Of a stretch of DNA of 64,000 nt, positions 38,560 through 49,280 are shown in pieces. How positions within the stretch are numbered: the first letter of the stretch is position 1; the number at the start of each line of letters is the position of its first letter. The position numbers and the translations under genes are program-made. A model generated the notes under the pieces. It saw only the letters and a list, made by a program, of their open reading frames with translations. It did not search any database and had not been told where the DNA came from. The stretch comes from Erwinia_E haradaeae_E. GTDB lineage: Bacteria > Pseudomonadota > Gammaproteobacteria > Enterobacterales > Enterobacteriaceae. The stretch spans positions 186,001 through 250,000 of the forward strand of contig NZ_LR217737.1 in assembly GCF_900699015.1 (NCBI RefSeq), read 5' to 3'.

Positions 38560-39156
38560 TTAAGAAACTTTTATGAAGTTATCATTTAACGCTTGCGAAT
38601 AATGTTTGCGACAGACAGATATGTACATATCATTTCCACCTATTTGTACTTGATTTCCTTCTTTATAAGGTGTTTCAATGCCATCAAAACGTATGACCAT
38701 GGTAGCCTTGCGTCCACAAGAGCAGACAGTTTTTAATTCGACTAGTTTATCTGACCAGGCTAATAAATACTGACTTCCAGGAAATAACTCACCTCGAAAA
38801 TCTGTACGTAACCCATAACATAATACAGGAATATGTAGTATATCCACTACATTAGTTAAAGATTTAACTTGATTACGCGTAAGAAATTGACTTTCATCGA
38901 CTAAAACGCAATCTACTGGACTATTTTTTTTCTCAGTACTAATTTCTTCAAAAAGTAGTGTATTGCTGTTATATAATTTAGCAGGAGAGGATGCTCCAAT
39001 TCGTGAACTGATTTTAGGCATATTGAAACGATGATCCATTTCAGAAGTATATATTATAGTTCTCATTCCTTTTTCGTAATAATTATAAGCGGATTGTAAT
39101 AAGGATGTTGATTTACCGGCATTCATTGCTGAATAATAGAAATAAAGTTGAGCCAT
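38560..39156 (-). CDS. tdk: thymidine kinase
   Basis: Phosphorylates thymidine (and deoxyuridine) with ATP. Type II TK: P-loop YSAMNAGKST at 8-17, Walker B region VLVDESQFLT, the lasso CYGLRTDFRGELFPGSQYLLAW, and zinc-type cysteines in CSCGRKA and CRKH. I take the ATG at 39156 (MAQLYFYYS, 198 residues), which aligns with E. coli and has AGGAAG six bases upstream; the frame continues 14 codons further but that part is unrelated. The tdk-hns divergent pair is conserved from E. coli, now separated by 1.6 kb. The salvage route suggests use of host thymidine. Confidence 0.97.
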   Translation of the reverse strand: MAQLYFYYSAMNAGKSTSLLQSAYNYYEKGMRTIIYTSEMDHRFNMPKISSRIGASSPAKLYNSNTLLFEEISTEKKNSPVDCVLVDESQFLTRNQVKSLTNVVDILHIPVLCYGLRTDFRGELFPGSQYLLAWSDKLVELKTVCSCGRKATMVIRFDGIETPYKEGNQVQIGGNDMYISVCRKHYSQALNDNFIKVS

Positions 39157-40752
39157 TGTTTTCTTCCTAGTAATATAAAAATTTTTAAATTTATACAATA
39201 AATAGGATTATATATCCATTATTTTCGGAAGGAAACATAACATAGCAAATTGGATGAAGAAAATAGGTTTTGATAATTTCTTATTTTTAATATAAGCCTT
39301 GTTCACTCTTAGTGAAAACATATATTTTGATTTATTAGGATATTTAGATGTATAGCAGGCTGTTTATCTAACTAGGATTTTTAACTCTAATTCCATAAGT
39401 ATAAATTGTGATAAGTTAGTCATGAATTACTGAGAAATTATTAATTAGGATAATCAATGTTTTACAATTTTTTATCTATATTAGTATTATATTTTTATGG
39501 TTTTGTTATGAGATGTTTGAATAGGTTTTAGTGGGTTAGGTAGATAATATTATTAATGAGTATAAATTAGGATTGAGATTATGATTTCTTGAGATTGTTG
39601 AGGATTGTATGTGTGAGTTATTTCCAACTAAGCTTAATAAGGATTAAGTATGGATAATTATCATTAATATTCATAAAATGTTATTTAATTTATAAGATAA
39701 TATTTATAGTGTTGGAATAGATAATTTTAGATTAGTTATAGAAATATTTAAATTGGATAGAATTTGTATAAAATAAATCTATATTTGTGAGATAAAAGAA
39801 TGATATATATTTATAAGAATAATTAAAATAGATTAATAAAATTAGTTATAATATAGCTATATTGGGATACAGTTCATATATATTTCTAATATAAAAATTG
39901 CTTAAACTATATATAATAGTTATTATATTTTATAATTTTACTTTTTTAATTTCTTAGCAACACTAGAGTAGAGGAAAGATGTATCTTTAATTATAATAGC
40001 AGTATTAAGGAAAATAAATATATTAAAAGAAACGAAAGATTTTCTTTTAATGTAAGCAGATATTCTATAAGTTCAGTGTATTTATTTTTAATAGTGATTC
40101 GTTTTATATCATAGCTTCACGTTTTTTATTTAGTATAGAATGAACTTTTCTCTATATATTAAATGTTTTTAATGAAGATTTAGTTTAGATGTAATATTGT
40201 TTTAACAATTAATTTCTATATGAGAATTAATGGTTATCTTTCTGTTTAATTAGAAACTACATGTGTTTATGTTACTAAGAGTATAAAATTTAGATATAAA
40301 ATAAAGTAGATATTTGATTCTGCAGTTTATTGAACAATAGAACGATTTTAGGTTAACTGAATTGTTATTTCAGATTTATACTGTGAAGTAAGTATTGTAT
40401 ATAGATATCTTTTATTGATATTACTAGATGTAGAGTTATCATTGATCTAATGAGTATAAAGAATATATAAAATCTATTAGTTTTGATTATTGAATAATTT
40501 TATAATGATAAAAGAGTAAAATGCTTCATTGGTAAAACTCATAAAGATCTAAATTGTTTATTGTCTTAAGTTTAAGAAATATTTACTAAAAATATATATG
40601 TTATGTTTTTTTATTCTTCTTTTTAAGAAAACATGTTCTAAACTGTTCAAATCAGATTTATTAGTAATAAAAAATGAACTATTGCAGTTCATGCTTACTA
40701 TTACTATTATTATATATTATGGTCCAGATTATATAATTTAGAGAATTTAACT
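39157..40752. other. divergent gap tdk/hns
   Basis: 1.6 kb without open frames. Hairpins: TTCACT-CTT-AGTGAA at 39302-39316, an A/T-rich 11-pair one at 40022-40051 (ATTAAAAGAAA/TTTCTTTTAAT), and an inverted repeat in the hns leader (separate entry). Confidence 0.55.
40674..40692 (+). promoter_or_regulatory. inverted repeat in the hns upstream region
   Basis: ATGAACTATTGCAGTTCAT: perfect seven-base arms around a five-base centre, 61 bases before the hns ATG. Could be an operator or a leader hairpin. In E. coli hns is autoregulated and controlled by small RNAs at its leader, but this sequence matches nothing I know. Confidence 0.4.
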
Positions 40753-41160
40753 ATGGGTACTTCGCTTAATATTCTGAATAAAATTCGTACACTACGTGTA
40801 CAGGCAAGAGAATTTACTTTAGAGACACTAGAAGATATGCTAATGAAGTTTGAAATGGTTGTTAATGAACGTCGTGCAGAAGAAAGCCAAGCGCGATTAG
40901 AATCGGAAGAGCGTCTCCGTAAACTTCAGCAGTATCGAGATATGCTAATTACTGATGGTATTAATCCTAGTGAATTGTTGTCTAATTCGTCTTTTTCTCA
41001 ATCGCCTAGTAAAACTAGGCGTGCTGCTCGTCCAGCAAAGTATTATTATGTAGATAAGAATGGAGAAAAAAAAACTTGGACTGGACAAGGACGTACTCCA
41101 ACAATTATTCGATATGCCATGGAACAAAAAGGAAAAAATCTAGAAGATTTTCTTCTTTAA
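40753..41160 (+). CDS. hns: nucleoid-associated protein H-NS
   Basis: DNA-bridging silencer of AT-rich DNA. The N-terminal dimerisation helices (ILNKIRTLRVQAREFTLETLEDML, 6-29, then a charged helix) and the C-terminal DNA-binding domain (about 92-135: AKYYYVDKNGEKKTWTGQGRTP) are both complete, including the AT-hook-like QGRTP that enters the minor groove. The length of 135 is two residues short of E. coli at the extreme end. It is divergent from tdk as in E. coli. H-NS binds curved AT-rich DNA, so in a genome where nearly everything is AT-rich its selectivity must be changed or lost. Confidence 0.97.
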   Translation: MGTSLNILNKIRTLRVQAREFTLETLEDMLMKFEMVVNERRAEESQARLESEERLRKLQQYRDMLITDGINPSELLSNSSFSQSPSKTRRAARPAKYYYVDKNGEKKTWTGQGRTPTIIRYAMEQKGKNLEDFLL

Positions 41161-41593
41161 ATGGTTTGATCTAAGCGGATTAATAGAATTAGTAGTGTTC
41201 GATTCATTCACTCAATGGGGATATAATAGATTTTGTATATGTATGATTATTACAATACAAATCTGATTTCATTTAGAATCTATTTATTAGATTGGAGAGG
41301 GATGTAGATTCCTATAATTATTTATTATAGTTTCTTGATACTTATTTATTATCGTTATATACTATGATAATTTTATTCATGTATCATTAGATGATAAAAT
41401 ATAAATGAATGGTTTATTGATATCTATAAATTTATAGTCTAGATTAACAGAATGATGGAGATTTTTACGATTCTTATTTTTTTTATTTTATATTATTATT
41501 CAGTTACTTGTAATTTTTTCAATATATCCTGACAGTCAGTTTGTAGCTATAATAATATATATTTTTACATCTCTTATTAATTTTTTATAGTTG

Positions 41594-41628
41594 ATAGAGA
41601 CACCCAGATATAATCTGGGTGTCTCTAT
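41594..41628. terminator. perfect 16-pair hairpin, orphan terminator-like element
   Basis: ATAGAGACACCCAGAT (41594-41609), three-base loop ATA, then its exact reverse complement to 41628. It is far more G-C rich than its surroundings. It stands 434 bases after the hns stop; TGTATATATTTT follows, not a clean T run. It may be the terminator of a lost gene, or a still-used end for hns transcripts. Confidence 0.5.
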
Positions 41629-42877
41629 GTGTATATATTTTAATATACTAGAAAAATTCTATTATTTTTTAGTTTTTCTAGTGTTACTTTTCTAAATTTA
41701 TTGTTGATTATAATTATATGGTATTATTTTAAATAAGAATAGTATTGCTATAAGGATATATGTAGATATAACTTATATAAGATCATTAGTATTTTTGATA
41801 TATGTGAATATATATAGCTAATGTAGATCTTATCTATAAATATTGTTAAGTATATTTCGTAGGAAATGGTTTTCTTTTCTATTAAATAATTGAAATTATA
41901 TCGTTTTATATTCACTTTTTTTTATTTTGTATTGGTTTTTAGAACGTATTATACGTAGATAATATAGAATTTTATGATTGATTTAATCAGGTTTATCAGA
42001 ATATTCTCTGATCTTGTATTGATTGTTTATTACATAGAATTGTAGTATTACGCCTTATATAGAATGATTGAGCGATGCTTAATTATAGGTTTATGTTGGA
42101 TAGTTAGATATTAGTTATGATTGCAAATATATTTATTAGTGTTCCAATATATATATATTTTAAAAGAAAAACTCTTCTTTTAAATGTTATATTATATACT
42201 TTAGTTCTAAATTTATATCTTGGTTAAAATCAATCTACTAAAAATATATATATTTAATGATAATAAGATGAGATGTTAGTAATAGTTAAAAAAATTCTAT
42301 TTTATTTTCAAATACAGGGGGTGTAAAATGATCTAGCAGGATTAGACTATTAAATGAGATGCAATCTCTAGATATCGTATAGCTTTTCTTTATTTTATTA
42401 TTATAAGATTAGTTAATATCTACTTAGAAGGCATGCTTTAATATATTGTATATCATTAGATGGTCATGTAATCTCGGATTAAAATCATATAAAACTTAGA
42501 TCGTTATAAAAAGTTACCTTGCTATCACCTGTTAAGCAATGGAATAATGTTTAAGATTTAATTATAACAATAAGCCTACTAGTTTGTACAAATTACTTAG
42601 AACTGATTTAACTAATATTGAATATGTACAAGGATAAATTGTACATAAAAAATTAAAATTTATTTGGATATTTCTCATATTATAGTAATGAGATAAGCCA
42701 TATTATATACTTTTATTTACATCAGGGTCTATTCTGTCCTAGTAGTTTAAATAAGAGAAGAGGATTAGTTGTTTTTTTATTTACTATATAAGATTTATTA
42801 GAATATATGCCTTAAAATATGACTGCTTATTTCAGAAGAAGGTTGTGATTTCATAGATACATAAATTATTAAGTATT

Positions 42878-42977
42878 GGCGCTTTCTCTTACGTTAGCGA
42901 TCACTTTTGGTTATCAGTTGCACGATTACATATAGATTATAGAGCTATGGTATTGATGTGATTATGATCATAGTTTT
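42878..42977 (+). promoter_or_regulatory. candidate structured rne 5' leader (autoregulatory)
   Basis: Ending 32 bases before rne is an island less AT-rich than the gap: GGCGCTTTCTCTTACGTTAG, then CGATCACTTTTGGTTATCAG. It has a CGCT/AGCG stem (42880-42883 with 42896-42899) and a second, nine-pair stem (42941-42949 with 42969-42977). E. coli rne carries a long, structured 5' UTR through which RNase E degrades its own mRNA; I infer this is its counterpart. The homology itself was not tested. Confidence 0.45.
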
Positions 42978-43009
42978 ATCAAAAATGTAATAATAATGAG
43001 TAAGTTATG

Positions 43010-46006
43010 ATGAAAAGAATGCTGATAAACGCAACTCAGAAAGAAGAGTGGCGTGTTGCACTTGTTGATGGGCAATGTCTATATGATTTAGATATTGAAA
43101 GCTCCGGATATGAACAAAAAAAGTCTAATATTTATAAAGGTAAGATTATTCGTATTGAACCTAGTCTTGAGGCTGCATTCGTAGATTATGGTGTAGAAAG
43201 ACATGGTTTTCTACCTCTTAAAGAGGTTTCTTGTGAATATTTCTTGAAGAATTCTAATATACATAGTCGACTAAATATAAAAGATGTATTGCGTGAAGGA
43301 CAAGAAGTTATTGTTCAAATTGATAAAGAAGAGCGTGGTAATAAGGGGGCTGCTTTAACAACATTTATTAGTTTAGCTGGTAGTTATTTAGTTCTAATGC
43401 CAAATAATCCTCGTGCTGGTGGTATCTCCCGTCGGATTGAGGGTAATGATCGTGTTATTCTCAAATCTACATTAGCGTTATTAAATTTACCAGATGGAAT
43501 GGGTTTAATTGTTCGAACTGCCGGAGTAGGTAAATCTGTCGAGGGATTGCAATGGGATTTAAGTTCTCGTATTAAGCATTGGGAAGCAATCAAGAAAGCC
43601 GCTGGTGATCGATCAGCTCCATTCTTGATTCACCAAGAAAGCAATCTCATTGTACGTGCGTTTCGTGATTATTTGCGTCAAGATATTGGTGAGATTTTAA
43701 TAGATAATCCCAAGATTTTTCATTTAGCTTGCCAGCATATTTCTGCATTGGGTCGTCCAGATTTTAGAAGTAAAATTAAGTTATATACAGGTGAAATTCC
43801 ATTATTTAGCCATTATCAAATTGAATCACAAATTGAATCTGCTTTCCAGCGTGAAGTTCGTTTACCATCAGGGGGTTCTATTGTAATTGATACTACTGAG
43901 GCTCTAACTGCTATTGATATTAACTCCGCTCGTTCTACTCGTGGTGGAGACATTGAAGAAACAGCATTCAATACCAATCTTGAAGCAGCTAATGAAATTG
44001 CTAGACAGTTGCGTCTACGTGATGTTGGAGGTTTGATTGTTATTGATTTTATCGACATGAGCCCTATACAGAATCAGCGTGCAGTAGAAAATCGATTACG
44101 TGAAGAGGTGCGACAGGATCGTGCTCGTATTCAGATAAGTCATATTTCACGATTTGGTTTATTGGAAATGTCACGTCAGCGTCTTAGTTCATCACTAGGT
44201 GAATCTAGTCATCATGTCTGTCCTCGTTGCAGCGGTACTGGAACTATTCGTGATAATGAATCGCTATCACTTTCTATTTTACGATTAATAGAGGAGGAAG
44301 TTTTAAAAGAGAATACTAAGGAGGTTCACGCTATTGTACCCGTTCAGGTTGCATCTTATTTATTAAATGAGAAACGTGATGCTGTCAGTGCAATTGAGAA
44401 ACGTGCTGAAGGAATTCGTGCTATTATTGTGCCTAATGATAATATACAGACTCCGTATTATTCAGTAGTGCGTATTCGAAGTGGAGAAGAAACTCAAACC
44501 CTAAGTTATCATCTTTCGAAATTACATCAATATGAAATTAGTCTTTCTCTTGATGAGAGAAATGCTGAACGCAAGCGTCTAGATCGTCCTGAATTAACTA
44601 CCTCGGGAATATTAGAACCGTCATTAGTACAAAAAAAAGGGGTGAAAAAAAAGTGGATTGATTTTTGTGAATACGTTAAAATTGTTATATCTTCTTATTT
44701 AAGATTTCATAAATTAATGACCTGTATAATTCACTTATTTCAGACATTATTTTATAGGATAAAAACATCTCTTATACGAGAAAACAAATCGTTAGGTTGT
44801 AAAAAAAATTTAGAAGAAGCAGTGGTTCATTCTCCGCGTCGTCATAATCGTCGATTAAATAATTATCGCTATAATCGAATTAGTGATGATCATAAAAGTA
44901 GTATTCGTGATTATGCGCTTGATGCGCGTAAAATTGAAAATAAAATATCACAAAAAGAAGTAAGTAGCAATTTGACTGGATGTAATTTTGGTTCAGAACC
45001 ACTGATTGATTGTTCTGATAAAAAGATTCTAGAAGAATCTAGTCTTAGGGGTGTTAATCAGTTTAAACAAATACGAAAACATCGTTATTCTGATAATAAT
45101 AAAGATTATAAGCCTATTCCAATTGAGAATGAACAAAGTTCTGATTTTATCTTAGAAAATATTAAACAGATCACAAATATAGAAGAGAATTTACATTTAG
45201 TACAGAGTGATCTTGATGAGAATAATCTTAAGACACCAAGAAATATGACTATTTCGGAAAAGACTCATTCTGACACTATACACGTAGGTCAGTCTAATAT
45301 AGTTACAGAAGAAACTAGAAAAATGATGACAGGATTAAAATGGGATAATCCTGATTGTTTTCGCAGTAATAACAACGTTATTCGTCGTTCACGTCGATCA
45401 CCAAGACATTTACGGGTTACTAGTCACCGTCGTCGACGGTATGTTCACCAGCGGTATCCGAAGTGCTCGCCTATGCCATTATCTTATGCAGTAGCGTCTC
45501 CTGAGGTTGCATTGGGTAAAGTATGGATTTTTTACCCAGCAGTACAGGTCAATAAACAGACCTCCTCTCAGAAAGATAATGATCATACAACTATTGTAAC
45601 ATCTCTTCATAGTAATGAATTTTCATTTAAAAAAGTTGTTCCTTCTGTCGATATTTTTACAGTGCCCGTAGATATTTGTTCTAGTTCTAGATCTACAGAC
45701 TCTCAACGCCTTCTTCCTTCAAAGATCAAGCTTGATTCAGTGAATCAACAAGTAAAATCTGTTCAGATTTCTAATAAACTTGTAGAAAATCAACGCATAA
45801 TCACATCAGTTCAAGTACAAAATCTTGTTACTATTTTGTCTTCAGATCCTACGCAATTGACATCGGTTTCTGTTTTAGAGTCTGTAGATAAATCTGTTTT
45901 ATATCGTACGCATGCTTTTGCACCTGTAACTAAGGTTTCTTTTCCATTTGAGCTTGTCAAAGCTTTTTCTTATAGAAAAGAAGAAGGTTTTAATGGAGAT
46001 TTATAG
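43010..46006 (+). CDS. rne: ribonuclease E
   Basis: Endonuclease of mRNA decay and rRNA/tRNA maturation, and degradosome scaffold. From the second of two adjacent ATGs (MKRMLINATQ as in E. coli) it has 998 residues. The S1 domain (about 35-119), catalytic Asp303 (AIDINSAR) and Asp346 (VIDFIDM), and zinc-link Cys404/Cys407 (CPRCSGTG) keep E. coli numbering. In the C-terminal half an amphipathic stretch at about 568-588 (LMTCIIHLFQTLFYRI) matches the membrane-anchor position. At about 790-843 the arginine-rich RRSRRSPRHLRV block and the enolase-site block SPMPLSYAVASPEVALGKVW are kept. HAFAPVTKVS near the end aligns with the E. coli tail, after which most of the PNPase-binding end is missing. 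Confidence 0.98.
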   Translation: MKRMLINATQKEEWRVALVDGQCLYDLDIESSGYEQKKSNIYKGKIIRIEPSLEAAFVDYGVERHGFLPLKEVSCEYFLKNSNIHSRLNIKDVLREGQEVIVQIDKEERGNKGAALTTFISLAGSYLVLMPNNPRAGGISRRIEGNDRVILKSTLALLNLPDGMGLIVRTAGVGKSVEGLQWDLSSRIKHWEAIKKAAGDRSAPFLIHQESNLIVRAFRDYLRQDIGEILIDNPKIFHLACQHISALGRPDFRSKIKLYTGEIPLFSHYQIESQIESAFQREVRLPSGGSIVIDTTEALTAIDINSARSTRGGDIEETAFNTNLEAANEIARQLRLRDVGGLIVIDFIDMSPIQNQRAVENRLREEVRQDRARIQISHISRFGLLEMSRQRLSSSLGESSHHVCPRCSGTGTIRDNESLSLSILRLIEEEVLKENTKEVHAIVPVQVASYLLNEKRDAVSAIEKRAEGIRAIIVPNDNIQTPYYSVVRIRSGEETQTLSYHLSKLHQYEISLSLDERNAERKRLDRPELTTSGILEPSLVQKKGVKKKWIDFCEYVKIVISSYLRFHKLMTCIIHLFQTLFYRIKTSLIRENKSLGCKKNLEEAVVHSPRRHNRRLNNYRYNRISDDHKSSIRDYALDARKIENKISQKEVSSNLTGCNFGSEPLIDCSDKKILEESSLRGVNQFKQIRKHRYSDNNKDYKPIPIENEQSSDFILENIKQITNIEENLHLVQSDLDENNLKTPRNMTISEKTHSDTIHVGQSNIVTEETRKMMTGLKWDNPDCFRSNNNVIRRSRRSPRHLRVTSHRRRRYVHQRYPKCSPMPLSYAVASPEVALGKVWIFYPAVQVNKQTSSQKDNDHTTIVTSLHSNEFSFKKVVPSVDIFTVPVDICSSSRSTDSQRLLPSKIKLDSVNQQVKSVQISNKLVENQRIITSVQVQNLVTILSSDPTQLTSVSVLESVDKSVLYRTHAFAPVTKVSFPFELVKAFSYRKEEGFNGDL

Positions 46007-48278
46007 GGACATATTTGAGTACCATTTTATAAAAATTAATATAATTAGATTATGATTTTATATTGTTCCGTTTGAAATTATATTAAATTCTTCTATTTTA
46101 TTTAGAAAAGAGTTTTTTTGATCTATATCCTCTTTTCTGAAAAAGAGAAGAATTTAATCGTTGTATAGTAAAAAGTTCTAGAAATAGATAAACATTAGTT
46201 ATATTACAAAACTAATAGTTATTTTATAATCAGTATATTTGTATACAATCAGTATAAATTTAGTAATTTCTTAGTTTCTAAGATATTTTATGGTTGATAT
46301 TATTTTTGGTATATTTAATGCTAATTTTATCATTATATAGATAATATTTACGTATTATAGATGGGATGATATTAGATAAGTACTAAATGGGATTTATCTT
46401 TTGATTTCTAAGACAAGCTGTTATCTTGAATTCTTGATTATAGGTTTAGATCTTATAATTTGTTATATCTATAATATTAGATATAGCTACATCTTCTTGA
46501 TTTCATATATATTGTTAATATGATATGATATAGTGTTATATGTATTATAGAATCTTTAGGATATGTAGTTTTTTATTTATTAGTAAATTATGAGATTTTA
46601 TGTTTTGATTCTTTAAAATCAGGGTGTTTGGTATTAGAAGATATCTTATGAAGATATCTAAGTATTTGATTGATTATATAAAATCAAATTATTATTATTT
46701 GATTTGTAATATTTATAGATTGATTAGAAATACAATAGAGGGATAGCAATATCATCTGAATTGATATATAGAGTATTATAATATTGATTTATTTTTCAAT
46801 TATGCATTTTAAATGCAAAATTAAATAAAGGATGATTAGTGATATTATCATAAATAAAAAAGATTTTTTAGTTCATGAAAAATTAAGTATGTTTTTGAAT
46901 CATCATTTTTTTCTATATTTATTATAACGAATGGTATTATTAGTTTATTTTGAATGTGTATTAGATTATTTCTTATCGTTGTTGTTAATACAAGGAAGAA
47001 CTTCATAAGTTTTTATTAAAAAATTATTTTTTATGATGATTATAAATTTTTATTTGATGCTATTAAATAGGATGTATTGCTCATTGGTATAGGTGTAGTT
47101 CTGACTGAACATCAATCTTGAATCTAGAAGATATAGACTTATGAGATATTAAAAGTAAAATAGGATCTCTATTTTAGATTAGTTTTTTAGAACACACGGA
47201 TATTGACGAATATGTTTTTGTTTATCGTTTAACAGTAAGATATATAGGATGTATTTTGATCTATAGTTCAAACAGTTCTAGCGCTTAGTAAAATAATCAA
47301 TTTTTGAAAGATCTACTTTTTATTGATTTATAAAAAATAATATATACTTGATATTGACTTTTATATGTATTTTTTATCAATAAATAATTTTAATTATGAC
47401 CATAAAGACTATAGATAATAAGTATTTTATAGATTTTATTTATAACGTTATATTAAATTTTTTTATTTTTTATAATTGTTAATTAATAAGATAATTAATC
47501 TATGAACTATTAATAAGTTATTATTAATAAATATTTTTATTAGATTGGGTAATAAGTTGATTAATACAATTTTTAATATATTTAGATAGTATATAAATTT
47601 AAAGAGGATTATTTTATATTTTTATAGTTTTTCTTTATATATTTTATAATATGATATTTTGTCATTTATTGATTCAACTGAATTATGAATTAGATGCTAT
47701 TTAGCTAAGGATATATAAGGTTGAATAAGATATGTAGAAATTAGAAAATTGAATTATATCAATATTTTAATATAATATAAAAATATTTATTTTTATTCAG
47801 TTAATTAAATCTTTTTAGTAAGAGCAGTTTTAGTCAAAGAATTCTCTTATTTAGATCAGAGTGATAAATATGTAATTATTTTATATATTTAAGAAAGAAT
47901 CTAGAATTTATTTAACCTGATTAGTATGTTTAGTAGTAGAAAAACTATGGTTGAATGTGATAGGTTCTGTTAGAAATTTTAATTAATGAAATATAAATTT
48001 GAAGAAATGCATATTATATTAATAGTTGTTAATATAACTAGAATTTATATTTTCTAGAATTGGTCGTATTTATAGATAAGGTGATTATTATAGATTCATT
48101 AGTTAAATATTAAGAATTTCTCTAAAAGAGAAATAAGGGATTGGATATATAATATATATTATTTAAGGTGATAATAGTGGTCAGTTATCCTGTAGCAAAT
48201 GGCTAGTATTTTCTCTAATTTTTTATAATGATTTTTATCATAATGGGTTCCATGAATTTTAAGTATTTTGGTGAATAT
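46007..48278. other. gene-free gap rne/gapA
   Basis: 2.3 kb. About 100 bases after rne, AGAAAAGAG (46104-46112) can pair with CTCTTTTCT (46130-46138), and the same CTCTTTT can instead pair with AAAAGAG (46141-46147); possibly the rne 3' end. A TGCATTT-T-AAATGCA hairpin lies near 46803. No open frame. The gapA promoter is not identifiable. Confidence 0.5.
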
Positions 48279-49280
48279 ATGATTATTAAAATTGGTATTA
48301 ATGGTTTTGGTCGAATTGGTCGTCTTATAATGAGAGCTGCTCAACAGCGTGATAATATAGAAGTAGTAGCGATTAATGATGTATTTGATGCTGATTATAT
48401 GGCATATATGCTTCAGTATGATTCAACTCATGGTCGCTTTAATGGTACAGTAAGTGCAATAAATGGCTTGTTATTAGTGAATGGGAATGCTATTCGTGTT
48501 ACCTCTGAATTGAATCCAGAGAACTTAAAGTGGAATGAGGTCGCTGTTGATGTGGTAGTAGAGTCGACTGGAATATTTTTAACCGATCAAACTGCTCGAC
48601 AGCACATTAAAGCTGGTGCAAAGAAGGTTATTTTGACTGGACCTTCTAAAGATGCTACACCTATGTTTGTTATGGGGGTAAATCATAATGTTTATCAAGG
48701 TGAGGACATTGTTTCTAATGCATCTTGTACTACAAATTGTTTAGCTCCATTATCTAAAGTCATTCATGATAAATTTGGGATTGAAGAGGCCTTAATGACC
48801 ACTATTCATTCTGTGACTGCAACTCAAAAAACTGTTGATAGTCCATCCTATAAAGATTGGCGTAGTGGTCGAGGTTCTGGTCAGAATATTATTCCTTCTT
48901 CTACTGGTGCAGCGCAAGCCGTAGGACAGATTTTACCTGAATTAAATGGTAAATTAACTGGTATGTCGTTTCGCGTTTCCACTCCTAATGTTTCTGTTGT
49001 AGATTTAACGGCACGTTTAGTTCAGTCTGCATCTTATAAAGAAATATGTGAAGCGATTCGAGTGGCTTCTGAAGGTGAAATGAAAGGTATAATGGGTTAC
49101 ACATCAGATCAAGTTGTTTCTACAGATTTTAATGGTACCACTTTGACATGTATTTTTGATGAAAAAGCAGGGATTGCGTTAAATAGAAATTTCGTGAAAT
49201 TAGTTGCATGGTATGATAATGAAACAGGATATTCTCATAAGGTGCTGGATTTAGCAACTTACATCAGTAATTTCATATAG
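48279..49280 (+). CDS. gapA: glyceraldehyde-3-phosphate dehydrogenase
   Basis: Glycolytic enzyme; oxidises and phosphorylates glyceraldehyde 3-phosphate with NAD. The NAD fold begins KIGINGFGRIGRL; the catalytic Cys150 is in SNASCTTNCLAPL and His177 in TTIHSVTATQKT; GTDFNG-like and WYDNETGYSHKVLDL blocks complete it. I start at the ATG at 48279 (333 residues, aligned to E. coli) with GGTGAA just upstream; the frame is open 17 codons earlier but the extension is unrelated. It stands alone. With ackA it is the only central-carbon gene here. Confidence 0.98.
   Translation: MIIKIGINGFGRIGRLIMRAAQQRDNIEVVAINDVFDADYMAYMLQYDSTHGRFNGTVSAINGLLLVNGNAIRVTSELNPENLKWNEVAVDVVVESTGIFLTDQTARQHIKAGAKKVILTGPSKDATPMFVMGVNHNVYQGEDIVSNASCTTNCLAPLSKVIHDKFGIEEALMTTIHSVTATQKTVDSPSYKDWRSGRGSGQNIIPSSTGAAQAVGQILPELNGKLTGMSFRVSTPNVSVVDLTARLVQSASYKEICEAIRVASEGEMKGIMGYTSDQVVSTDFNGTTLTCIFDEKAGIALNRNFVKLVAWYDNETGYSHKVLDLATYISNFI

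Larger units (their letters stand above)
41161..43009. other. gap hns/rne with hairpin and rne leader
   Basis: 1.85 kb. No open frame. It contains a perfect 16-pair hairpin (41594-41628), a smaller interrupted one CCTTGCT/AGCAATGG (42517-42542), and a conserved-looking rne leader (42878-42977). The rest is AT-rich. Confidence 0.55.

Noticed and set aside
40639..40660. tRNA T-arm-like CTG-TTCAAAT-CAG before hns
   Set aside because: No matching acceptor, D or anticodon arms around it.
48159..48344. Minus-strand frame over the start of gapA
   Set aside because: Antisense to conserved GapA sequence with no independent support.
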